DNA from: a virus
Reading direction: 5' to 3' (one strand)
Length of the DNA: 24,958 nucleotides
IMG/VR virus record: IMGVR_UViG_3300031721_000041
Coordinates: 1 to 24,958 of that record
The notes beneath the pieces were generated by a model. That model was not told the origin of the DNA and did no database searches. It worked only from the letters and a program-made list of their open reading frames with translations. The translations under genes and the position numbers were made by a program. Below, piece by piece: positions 17,605 to 23,766 of the stretch; positions within the stretch are counted from its first letter, which is position 1, and the number at the start of each line of letters is the position of its first letter.

Positions 17605-18006
17605 CTAGAGATTAATGAAAGATCGGTTTGCAATATGTTCATCTTCAATATCTTCTTTACATTGTCCGAAGTATGCTACTGCATGATGTTCTTTAATCAT
17701 ATTGTCATTAAGAATACTACCATCTTCCAATCTGAACTTTCCAAGTATTCTTCCGTACTTACCCTTACCATCTTTAACAGTGACTAAGGTTTGAGTAGAA
17801 CCTACAGGCATGGCATTCAACACATATTCCTTTGATGCGAGTCCGTACTTCTTTTCTTCTAAGTCTCTTGTTCTAGATTCTGGTGTGTCGATACCAAAGA
17901 ACCTAACTCGTTGTTTGTGTAACCAAACACCAAACCCTAAGTCAATATCAACATCTGTGGTATCACCATCAATCACTTTAACTATCTTACATGTGTACTC
18001 GTACAT
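17605..18006 (-). CDS. Staphylococcal-nuclease-like (thermonuclease) protein (133 aa)
   Basis: The fold signature is VIDGDTTDVD at residues 11-20, then QRVRFFGIDTPESR at 32-45. Arg35, Asp40 and Glu43 fall at the same numbers as the catalytic residues of Staphylococcus nuclease, and KYGR ends at Arg86 (Arg87 in the enzyme). Asp13 and Asp15 complete the calcium-site pattern. The active site therefore looks intact, and the likely activity is calcium-dependent cleavage of DNA or RNA. I see no signal peptide. It lies in the late hub block, 10 bases after the PAAR gene with AAGGAG before the ATG. Similar genes occur beside baseplate genes in marine T4-like phages. Whether it is packaged with the tail and acts at entry, or acts inside the cell, is not known. 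Confidence 0.88.
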   Translation of the reverse strand: MYEYTCKIVKVIDGDTTDVDIDLGFGVWLHKQRVRFFGIDTPESRTRDLEEKKYGLASKEYVLNAMPVGSTQTLVTVKDGKGKYGRILGKFRLEDGSILNDNMIKEHHAVAYFGQCKEDIEDEHIANRSFINL

Positions 18007-18016
18007 TTACTTCTCC

Positions 18017-18319
18017 TTAACCAGTGGAAACATTTCCACTGCCTGCTGTCATTGCACCAGCATCAATTGCGTCTGTCACTCTACCCACCTTCTTGCCATT
18101 AATACTAACAGTACCAGAACCAGCAGACAAGGTAACTACATGAGATGTCTGACAGCTGTCACCTGTGTGGGTATGTGAAACTGTTGGAGCACCAACAACT
18201 ATTATATTTATTCCGTTTGCTTTAACAGTTCCGTCAGTATTAGCTGTGTCAATAGTTGACGTAGTACTACAACTGTGTCCTGTATTTAGTGCGTCACCCA
18301 CTCTGCAAATTGCTGGCAT
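18017..18319 (-). CDS. 5.4: PAAR-domain tail spike tip protein, gp5.4-like (100 aa)
   Basis: The product starts MPAICRVGDALNTGHSCSTT, the usual opening of PAAR proteins. It continues with VGAPTVSHTHTGDSCQTSHV and ends SINGKKVGRVTDAIDAG plus a short tail, the repeated PAAR beta arms. The His/Cys set (Cys5, His15, Cys17, His48, His50, Cys54, His58) is of the kind that holds metal at the sharp tip. T4 gp5.4 caps the gp5 beta-helix, and this gene directly follows the beta-helix gene. The purine-rich AGGAG directly touches the ATG, an unusually short spacing. Perfect 9-bp hairpins lie just before it and at its 3' end. Confidence 0.9.
   Translation of the reverse strand: MPAICRVGDALNTGHSCSTTSTIDTANTDGTVKANGINIIVVGAPTVSHTHTGDSCQTSHVVTLSAGSGTVSINGKKVGRVTDAIDAGAMTAGSGNVSTG
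18022..18041 (-). other. Perfect 9-bp inverted repeat at the end of the PAAR gene
   Basis: CAGTGGAAA and TTTCCACTG are separated by two bases; in RNA a 7 to 8 bp stem with a small loop is realistic. It covers the last codons of the PAAR gene and ends 16 bases before the nuclease start, just ahead of its AAGGAG. No U-tract follows, so it is not a classical terminator. It may be an RNA-processing or stability element. Confidence 0.55.
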
Positions 18320-18322
18320 CTC

Positions 18323-20272
18323 CTATGCCAACTGGTAAAACTTACCAGTTTCCTTATAGTTTCTATGGTTATACATTGTTAAAATGAGAGCAGCGTTTCC
18401 AGTTTCCTTACAAGATATATGTATCCAAGGAAGTCCCGAACCTGTATTCTTAAATTCAAGAATCAATTTATCATGGGGAATGTTTTCTCTCATCCATTGA
18501 GCTCTTGCAAAGTATCCAGATTTTGCGAGGCCAGGGAATTGAATATCCGCAGCTTCACCAATGTTATGTTGACTTGTACCAGCCCTACCTCTGTAAGCAT
18601 TAGTGACTATCATATCAGGATACTGTTCTTTGATTGGGTCGAGAACATGCACCGCAAGAGTTTTAAGTTTGTCAATAATTTGTTTCTGTGTCTTACCTTC
18701 ATTGCCACCATTGGCGATTGTCGAAGATGCGACAACAGAGTTCTTGGATAGTTGTCCAAGTGTGAAGTGTGTAGATAGAGGAAGAGAATAGTTTACCCCA
18801 CCAATAACATTACCAGAAGTATCATACTTAGAATTTGCTTGTGCAATCTCAGCTGAAGATGTTATGGAAGTTGCAACTGGAGTCGCTATAAAGTCAGAAC
18901 CTAACGTACCATGTTCTTCACCTTCATCTGGTATGCGAGGTAAAGATACAGCCTTTCTAGTTGCGCCACTGGTATTAATTTTTCCTGTTAGTGAATTATA
19001 AGAGTAGTCAGAGAAAGTCGAGGGCAATACCTCACCCGATTCAATTGCAGTTTTGATATCACTATCAGTCTTCTCTTCATCATCACCTGCAAAGAAGCTA
19101 TCTGATTCAGTTAGAGGGATGAATGCTTTATCCGCCTTGATGTCTGCAAGTTTCATTGCAGCAATCTTTGTAGAGAATGTATCAAGCTCGTACTCACCAA
19201 TATTAATACTCCAAGGTAGAATGCCTGTTGCAATATCTCCAGTGTCCATGAATGTAACTTCTGGTGTAATGTCTTCACCAATAGCAGGGGATGGAGTTGT
19301 GCGAGGTACAATAGGAGTGATCGTTACCGCACTTCTTGTAACAGAGTTCAAGTCGATTGTCGCACCAGAAAGATTCATTGCACCAGCAGAACCTATGTTC
19401 AATGCTCCAGCAGTGTCAAGTACCATTGCACCAGTTGATGCGACAGTGTAAGTTACTTCTGTGTTCAATGCAACTGCACCCGTGATGTTGGTAGTAAGTG
19501 TACCTTTAATATCTGTGAGGGAATTACCATCCAACACCATGTCATAGTTACCATGAACAGAATTTGTAAAGTTACCACTAGTAACTATTTGCATATCCCC
19601 TACAGATTGTTGTAAGAACTTTCCAACAGACTGTTGTGCCATAGTTGTCTGTGCTGTCATCTCAATAGATTCATTTGCAAACATACGAATGTTCTTGCCT
19701 GCATGGAAGTCTATGTTCTTACCGACATTGAAATTTAAGTTCTCATCAACCTGAGCATCCATACTGCCACGGACATACAAAGACGCATCACCATCAACAA
19801 AGACTTTCATGTTACCACGAACACGAACATGTTTGTTTTGATGAACGATTTCAAACCCGTCACCAACAATCTTTGTTACCTTAGTTCCGTCTGGATGTAT
19901 TTCGTAGAACGTACCAGAACGATGGTATTCGTGAATACGCTCGTGGCCTGGCGTATCATCCATCTCTTGAATATGACCACTTTCGGTTTCCCGTACATGG
20001 TTGAAAGGGTATTGTGCATTGTAAGACGGAGCTGGTTCGCCCGTTAAGTCATCTAGATTATCTTTCTTAAACTTGTTGACAGGGTGTTGGTTTCGTGCAT
20101 CGTTAACCGCAAGTCGATTAGTGTCTGCCTCATTAACTCTACGAGGATAGAACCCTCTTGGGTCAGTAAATCCTTTAAGAGTGTTTACTGTGGATACAAC
20201 TATCTCAACTTCAGAACCTTCTCTTGGTGCATCTTGGAAGACTACCTTGCCTGCTTCAATTCTATACGACAT
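18323..20272 (-). CDS. 5: Hub spike protein: gp5-type beta-helix plus C-terminal M15 peptidase (649 aa)
   Basis: Residues 1-30 (YRIEAGKVVFQDAPREGSEV) look like the second half of a fiber-type beta repeat. Residues 84-130 (NHVRETESGHIQEMDDTPGH, then YHRSGTFYEIHPDGT) are the VgrG/gp5-type lead-in. About 135-310 is a run of short repeats (VFVDGDASLYVRG, FNVGKNIDFHAGKNIRMFA), the triple-stranded beta-helix that pierces the outer membrane in T4. Residues 500-645 form an M15-type D,D-peptidase: HFTLGQL, TNAYRGRAGTSQHNIGEAAD (zinc ligands His569 and Asp576) and WIH with His618. The start is TAATG-coupled to the OB-fold gene, with AGGGGAG 7 bases before the ATG, so it is a true separate start. Together the two genes make one gp5 equivalent. 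Confidence 0.88.
   Translation of the reverse strand: MSYRIEAGKVVFQDAPREGSEVEIVVSTVNTLKGFTDPRGFYPRRVNEADTNRLAVNDARNQHPVNKFKKDNLDDLTGEPAPSYNAQYPFNHVRETESGHIQEMDDTPGHERIHEYHRSGTFYEIHPDGTKVTKIVGDGFEIVHQNKHVRVRGNMKVFVDGDASLYVRGSMDAQVDENLNFNVGKNIDFHAGKNIRMFANESIEMTAQTTMAQQSVGKFLQQSVGDMQIVTSGNFTNSVHGNYDMVLDGNSLTDIKGTLTTNITGAVALNTEVTYTVASTGAMVLDTAGALNIGSAGAMNLSGATIDLNSVTRSAVTITPIVPRTTPSPAIGEDITPEVTFMDTGDIATGILPWSINIGEYELDTFSTKIAAMKLADIKADKAFIPLTESDSFFAGDDEEKTDSDIKTAIESGEVLPSTFSDYSYNSLTGKINTSGATRKAVSLPRIPDEGEEHGTLGSDFIATPVATSITSSAEIAQANSKYDTSGNVIGGVNYSLPLSTHFTLGQLSKNSVVASSTIANGGNEGKTQKQIIDKLKTLAVHVLDPIKEQYPDMIVTNAYRGRAGTSQHNIGEAADIQFPGLAKSGYFARAQWMRENIPHDKLILEFKNTGSGLPWIHISCKETGNAALILTMYNHRNYKETGKFYQLA
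18330..18350 (-). other. Perfect 9-bp hairpin before the PAAR gene
   Basis: The minus strand reads AACTGGTAA, GTT, TTACCAGTT: a perfect 9-bp stem with a 3-base loop, within the last codons of the beta-helix gene. It ends 11 bases before the PAAR ATG, whose AGGAG has no spacer. No U-tract follows. It may tune PAAR translation or mark an RNA cut site. Confidence 0.6.
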
Positions 20273-21324
20273 TAGGAAACTCCCCTCTCTGTGGAATATT
20301 CTGCCAAAGTAATCTCTTTTGATTTCAATCTATCATCAACCTTATTAGGAAATTCATTAGGGTAGAAGTGTCCGCTATCATTTTCAATATCATTCTTCAA
20401 GCCTGCAGTGGAGAATGCAGTACGAGCAATACCTTCATACAGAGTCTTATCCCAAAGCGCATTGCCGTAAACATCTGTAATAATAAAGTCAATCGCTGCA
20501 CCGAAGTTGTGCCATGAACTGCCTGGCCTTGCTGCATTTTTCCCACCAGATTTATATGTTCGATGTAGTTCTTGTTGCTGTGCAGAAGAGATGTATGCAT
20601 AGGATATAATACAATCATAATCTTCATTCTTAGCAAGGAAGGTTTGAACACCCTTAACAAACTTGGGACGCAGTTCTGGTGCGATCTCATTAATACGAGC
20701 AGCAAGTCTAGTCTTATGTCTTGACCTTTCAAATGCACTTGCTTCCACTGTAACACCATCACCATAATAAGAGTCAGGTGGTATCTCTATATTGTTTTGA
20801 GATTCGGGGGGATTGTTTTCTGCTGCTTGCACAACTCCATTAATCTTAACGAGTACTGTAGAGTCTGTCGTATCTGCTGGTGTAGAAAATTCTGTTGTAG
20901 TACCATCGCCCAGTGTTGTAGAAGCAGCTACTTCTGGAATAGGTAGTTCTTGATTGGGGGAGTAGTCGTGTGGAGATTGACCTGTGGGTGCAGACTCAGG
21001 AGAGTTGATGCCAGGAATTGTTCCTATCACCATAGGTTCTTGCATAAAGTCTGGGTCACGCCAGAAACCAAATACCCATGAACCTTCAATAGGCCCTGTG
21101 GGAGACATACCGATACCGCCAGCAGATGCCGATGTAGTTGGTTGTACGCAAACTGCCCAAGGTAAATCTACTGTGGGAAGTTTAGTTTTATCTGCTGTGT
21201 GATAACCATATACACGAGCTCGTACACGACCCAATGCTAGTGGATCATTTCTATCTTCTATTACACCAAACCACCAGACGAACCCGTCACGGCCAGCGAA
21301 GAATGTGTTGTCAGTTGTCGCCAT
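20272..21324 (-). CDS. 5: Hub protein: gp5-type OB fold plus M15-type endopeptidase (350 aa)
   Basis: Residues about 12-105 form the gp5 N-terminal OB domain (GFVWWFGVIEDRNDPLALGR, then VRARVYGYHT and LPWAVCVQP; GSWVFGFWRDPDFMQEPMVI). Residues 134-166 (GDGTTTEF, VLVKINGVVQ) are half of a fiber-type beta repeat. Residues 205-330 look like a VanY / L-alanyl-D-glutamate peptidase: SAQQQELH, PGSSWHNFGAAIDF with zinc ligands His272 and Asp279, and SGHFYP with His319. This replaces the lysozyme of T4 gp5 and would open peptidoglycan during entry. The usual Tyr-Arg-Ser before the helix reads Tyr-Ile-Ser (Ile245), so activity is not certain. The gene is first behind a weak late box with AAGGAG before the ATG, and overlaps the beta-helix gene as TAATG. 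Confidence 0.87.
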   Translation of the reverse strand: MATTDNTFFAGRDGFVWWFGVIEDRNDPLALGRVRARVYGYHTADKTKLPTVDLPWAVCVQPTTSASAGGIGMSPTGPIEGSWVFGFWRDPDFMQEPMVIGTIPGINSPESAPTGQSPHDYSPNQELPIPEVAASTTLGDGTTTEFSTPADTTDSTVLVKINGVVQAAENNPPESQNNIEIPPDSYYGDGVTVEASAFERSRHKTRLAARINEIAPELRPKFVKGVQTFLAKNEDYDCIISYAYISSAQQQELHRTYKSGGKNAARPGSSWHNFGAAIDFIITDVYGNALWDKTLYEGIARTAFSTAGLKNDIENDSGHFYPNEFPNKVDDRLKSKEITLAEYSTERGVS

Positions 21325-21343
21325 TTATAAATCTCCTTAAAAG

Positions 21344-21351
21344 TATTTAGG
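21344..21351 (-). promoter_or_regulatory. Probable late promoter box CCTAAATA
   Basis: The minus strand reads CCTAAATA, 20 bases before the hub OB-fold gene. It departs from TATAAATA at two positions, but lies at the same distance as the box before gp25 and just after a terminator, where a promoter is needed. Confidence 0.5.
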
Positions 21352-21375
21352 TGATTTAATCAGGAGTACTAAATT

Positions 21376-21408
21376 AAAAAAAGGAAGGGCATCTCTACCA
21401 TTCCTTTT
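21376..21408 (-). terminator. Rho-independent terminator ending the small-gene operon
   Basis: On the minus strand AAAAGGAA pairs with TTCCTTTT (arms 21401-21408 and 21379-21386). An inner GG/CC pair adds to the stem, and the U-run extends to 21376. It stands between the 100-residue gene and the late hub gene. The plus strand also ends in a short T-run, so it may work weakly in both directions. Confidence 0.75.
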
Positions 21409-21416
21409 GTTTCATA

Positions 21417-21473
21417 TACATTACAATGTATACTACAATGTACATTACAATGTATACTACAATGTACATTACA
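21417..21473. repeat. 24-bp tandem repeat with internal palindromes
   Basis: The unit starts TACATTACAATGTATACTAC and ends AATG. It occurs twice without change at 21417-21440 and 21441-21464, and a third partial copy follows from 21465. Each junction makes the perfect palindrome AATGTACATT (21437-21446 and 21461-21470), and each unit holds GTATAC. It lies between the stop at 21534 and the terminator, outside any gene. Confidence 0.85.
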
Positions 21474-21533
21474 TGTAACTTACCACGACAGTCACAAGGA
21501 GTTGCATTGCTACTATAAACAATACTGTCTCAA

Positions 21534-21836
21534 TCATAACTGCAATCCAGCTGAACCACTGATCGATGTCATCTTCATTAAGATGTTATCTATGTCAGAC
21601 TCCGAACAGAATCCCTTTACAGTATCACCCTTACGAGTAATGCCAGGCAGTTCACATTGCAACCTTGATTTAGTCATCTTGTAGTACTTAGAAACCGAAA
21701 TCTCATACAGTCCCTCTTTGTTACCATAGGACATCTCATTCTTAATAACAGATAACTCATACCCTCCAAACTGAACAAGGGCTTGAACACCATTGGGTGT
21801 TTCTGTTTCTTTAAACTTTAACTCATCGAATTTCAT
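21534..21836 (-). CDS. Hypothetical protein, MKFDELKF-type (100 aa)
   Basis: I choose the ATG at 21836 (MKFDELKFKETETPNGVQAL) rather than the one eight codons earlier, because GGAG lies 10 bases ahead of it. The start then overlaps the metalloprotease gene by 14 bases. The sequence GGYELSVIKNEMSYGNKEGL (about residues 24-43) recalls small conserved proteins of marine T4-like phages with no known function. The C-terminus ends in a helix-like DIDNILMKMTS. There is no membrane segment or catalytic motif. It is the last gene of the operon that starts at 22867, and is followed by the tandem repeat and the terminator. Confidence 0.75.
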   Translation of the reverse strand: MKFDELKFKETETPNGVQALVQFGGYELSVIKNEMSYGNKEGLYEISVSKYYKMTKSRLQCELPGITRKGDTVKGFCSESDIDNILMKMTSISGSAGLQL

Positions 21837-22464
21837 TGCGTATTTTCTCCATACGTTCATAACTCTCTAACCATTTCAAAGGGGACATAATGCTTTGACT
21901 AACGGACATCTTTAACTTGCGAGAGCGAAACTCTTTCTTCAAGTCTTTCGCCACCTGCACTCCCAAGAAACGGGAGACTAACTTCACTAATGTTTGTCGG
22001 AACCCTACATCGTGATTCATGTTCCCAGCCGTGTGTGCCAGTTCATGGATGATGGTGTACTTGTTGGTTCCGTGATTGGGACGCAGTGCAATCCCATAGT
22101 AACTTGCCTGTCCAGCAACACGAGCATTCTGAGAGGCCTTCATAAAACGTAATTGAGGGTCACTCATACCACGATCACCCGTTACCAAAGACTGATATGT
22201 CTTTGACTTGACAATACGATTAAAGTACTTTTGACATTCCTTTTCGGATAGGTTACTTGAACACTCTGGATACAATCGTTGAACTGCAAACTCACTCTGA
22301 TAGACCTTAGATCGACCACTGTCTACTCCGCTGTTCTGCAATCGGTTAGTGTTGATGGACTTTGACTTCTTTAGGTAGTAGAGTGCCCACTTGTCGCCAA
22401 GGTTATCATAGGTGAGTCCATAGTCTCTTGCCACTTGCCCAGCTTCAGATCGAGTCATACTCAT
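21823..22464 (-). CDS. Putative HEXXH metalloprotease, TIGR04338-like (213 aa)
   Basis: The zinc motif is HELAH at residues 140-144, with a downstream HDVGF (His151, Asp152) that can supply the third ligand. This spacing, and the preceding part with KVYQSEFAVQRLYPE (about 53-67) and ASYYGIALRPN (about 120-130), resemble the TIGR04338 family of putative metallohydrolases of actinobacteria and phages. The pattern HExxHxxGxxxH is one residue longer than the metzincin pattern, so I do not call it a metzincin. The product has no signal peptide and is rich in basic residues at the C-terminus. The target is unknown; host regulators or a phage protein are both possible. The start shares ATGA with the previous gene's stop, with AGGAG 10 bases ahead. 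Confidence 0.75.
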   Translation of the reverse strand: MSMTRSEAGQVARDYGLTYDNLGDKWALYYLKKSKSINTNRLQNSGVDSGRSKVYQSEFAVQRLYPECSSNLSEKECQKYFNRIVKSKTYQSLVTGDRGMSDPQLRFMKASQNARVAGQASYYGIALRPNHGTNKYTIIHELAHTAGNMNHDVGFRQTLVKLVSRFLGVQVAKDLKKEFRSRKLKMSVSQSIMSPLKWLESYERMEKIRNEIR

Positions 22465-22688
22465 ACGCTCATTACTCCTAATTCGTTTGTGTGATCAAAT
22501 GCACTTGAAAGGAAACCATACGCTGGACTTACAAAGTCTTTTGCGAACATCCCTATCTCATTGAACCCGTAGAGAACGTAGCCATCGACTGGCGAACATT
22601 CTGTTTCGTAGATAACAAGGTCATAACCCGAAGGGATACGACCCTTAAATTCTTTGATTGATGGTATTGCAATAAATGGGGTAGTCAT
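22461..22688 (-). CDS. Hypothetical protein (75 aa)
   Basis: I do not recognise this gene. The product begins MTTPFIAIPSIKEFKGRIPS and holds several aromatic, beta-like stretches (YDLVIYETECSPVDGYVLYG). There is no clear membrane helix or metal site. It is joined to both neighbours by ATGA overlaps (start at 22688, stop at 22461), which makes it a real member of the four-gene operon, and it precedes the metalloprotease gene directly. A partner role for that protease is possible, but rests on position only. Confidence 0.7.
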   Translation of the reverse strand: MTTPFIAIPSIKEFKGRIPSGYDLVIYETECSPVDGYVLYGFNEIGMFAKDFVSPAYGFLSSAFDHTNELGVMSV

Positions 22689-22867
22689 AGTGTCTTCTCC
22701 AATAGCTGTTCAGTAGTCAACCACCGAGTAGTACCGCGTTTTTTTTGACCTGCTAAAACCCTTGTCTCAGCATCCTTAGTTAAGTTACCATTCGCATCAA
22801 GGAACTTGGCTAGGTGGGGAGGAAGTGCAATCTTTGCTGGTTTGATTGAATCGTTTACTATTGTCAT
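22685..22867 (-). CDS. Hypothetical basic protein (60 aa)
   Basis: I do not recognise this gene. The product is MTIVNDSIKPAKIALPPHLA, then KFLDANGNLTKDAETRVLAG, a basic QKKRGTTRW and a short C-terminal helix-like LTTEQLLEKTL. It is small, basic and without membrane segments; a nucleic-acid or host-protein binding role would fit but is not shown. It is the first gene behind a strong sigma-70 type promoter (22902-22930), with a leader of about 28 bases and AGAGAACG before the ATG. It shares ATGA with the next gene. Confidence 0.7.
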   Translation of the reverse strand: MTIVNDSIKPAKIALPPHLAKFLDANGNLTKDAETRVLAGQKKRGTTRWLTTEQLLEKTL

Positions 22868-22901
22868 AATCGTTCTCTTCTGTTCTTCATTCTATGTAGC
22901 T

Positions 22902-22930
22902 ATTATATCACTGTTACGATAACAAGTCAA
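22902..22930 (-). promoter_or_regulatory. Sigma-70 type early promoter of the four-gene operon
   Basis: On the minus strand TTGACT (22930-22925) and TATAAT (22907-22902) are exactly 17 bases apart. The start of transcription is expected near 22895, about 28 bases before the ATG at 22867. The spacer (TGTTATCGTAACAGTGA) resembles those of the promoters at 23861 and 24489. Confidence 0.85.
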
Positions 22931-22983
22931 CAATAGAATGAAAATAGTTTTAAGGAAAACTCTAATGAAAACAACGACTTAAC

Positions 22984-23004
22984 AAAAAGTTATATGCATA
23001 TAAC
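22984..23004 (-). terminator. Probable terminator after the MazG-like gene
   Basis: The minus strand holds the perfect 16-base palindrome GTTATATGCATATAAC (22989-23004), followed by TTTTT (22988-22984), 9 bases after the stop of the MazG-like gene. The stem is AT-rich, so termination may be incomplete. Its place between that gene and the next promoter supports the call. Confidence 0.55.
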
Positions 23005-23012
23005 AAAAGAGT

Positions 23013-23636
23013 CTAAACTAACTTAGAATAAGTTTCGAGTTTAATCCGTTTCTCACGCTTGTAACGCATAACGTCCATAGGATTAATGTCATGGATACTC
23101 ATTGCTATGTCCATGATACACTGTAAGTCACCAATCTCCTTCGCAAGTGCGTGAGGAAAGTTCTGAGGGAAACGAATTAACTTCGATGCCTCTTGGATAA
23201 CCTCACCACACTCTTCCATAAGAATGACAAGGGACTCTGCCTTCTTCTCTAAAAGGTTCATAGGAATGGGCTTGACATATTGCTTCTCAACTGCTTCGAT
23301 GTCTCCGAACTCATCATCAAAGTCATTCAGATTCTCCTTGGGTAAAACTCCCAGAGTTCTAAAGGGTAGTACTCTGCGACTCTTGTAGAAGGGAACACTC
23401 TCCCCTGTATGCTGATGAATGACTGTCATTAGATTAGCTTCGATTTCACGGAACCGATCCAAGTCTTCCTCTGTGTCTGCATCTAGATGGAGTGCGTACT
23501 TGTACATTCGATGATCTACTTCATTGTGAATCCATTCTTCACACTCCCAGATGGTGTTGAATTCTTCCGAACTGCATTCATCTTTCATCGACTCTGGTAG
23601 GACGTTTGAATGACCCGCGATTATTTTGTATTTCAT
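23013..23636 (-). CDS. MazG-like nucleotide pyrophosphohydrolase with extra N-terminal part (207 aa)
   Basis: The C-terminal part (about residues 127-207) has the all-alpha NTP pyrophosphohydrolase pattern: EECGE at 141-145 and EIGD at 167-170, that is EExxE then ExxD with 21 residues between. These acidic residues bind magnesium and the substrate's phosphates. Proteins of this superfamily (MazG, dimeric dUTPases, HisE) cleave nucleoside triphosphates or similar molecules; the substrate here cannot be told. The N-terminal 125 residues (MKYKIIAGHSNVLPESMKDE, then acidic segments) are not recognised. A ribosome site AGAGG lies 5 bases before the ATG. The gene stands alone between a strong promoter with a long structured leader (23861) and a probable terminator. 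In phages such enzymes are thought to adjust nucleotide pools or alarmones. Confidence 0.82.
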   Translation of the reverse strand: MKYKIIAGHSNVLPESMKDECSSEEFNTIWECEEWIHNEVDHRMYKYALHLDADTEEDLDRFREIEANLMTVIHQHTGESVPFYKSRRVLPFRTLGVLPKENLNDFDDEFGDIEAVEKQYVKPIPMNLLEKKAESLVILMEECGEVIQEASKLIRFPQNFPHALAKEIGDLQCIMDIAMSIHDINPMDVMRYKREKRIKLETYSKLV

Positions 23637-23681
23637 GTAAACCTCTTTGTGTCAGTTTTGGGGGTGGCCCTTTGCGAACCT

Positions 23682-23722
23682 GTGAAAATGCTTTGAGTTG
23701 ATTGATATAAATCTTTAGGTAC
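23682..23722. repeat. Copy B of a repeated non-coding block
   Basis: This plus-strand stretch (GTGAAAATGCTTTGAG, then TTGATTGATATAAA and ending TTTAGGTAC) aligns with 24549-24587, sharing TGAAAAT, CTT, ATTGAT and AGGTAC in the same order and with two short gaps. It lies in the leader of the MazG-like gene. Its function is unknown. Confidence 0.45.
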
Positions 23723-23766
23723 TTGCATTCTGTATAGATTACTTTTGCCCGGCCAGTCTTGACGGG

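Noticed and set aside
18022-18041. Terminator at the end of the PAAR gene
   Set aside because: The hairpin is perfect but no U-tract follows; the next bases are the nuclease ribosome site.
20265-20280. Sequencing frameshift between the two hub genes
   Set aside because: The second gene has its own strong ribosome site and a TAATG overlap like other genes in the window; the first ends in a normal hydrophilic tail. Raw reads would still be the final test.
21417-21473. CRISPR array or attachment site
   Set aside because: The 24-bp units follow each other without spacers, and no integrase gene or duplicated core next to a tRNA is present.
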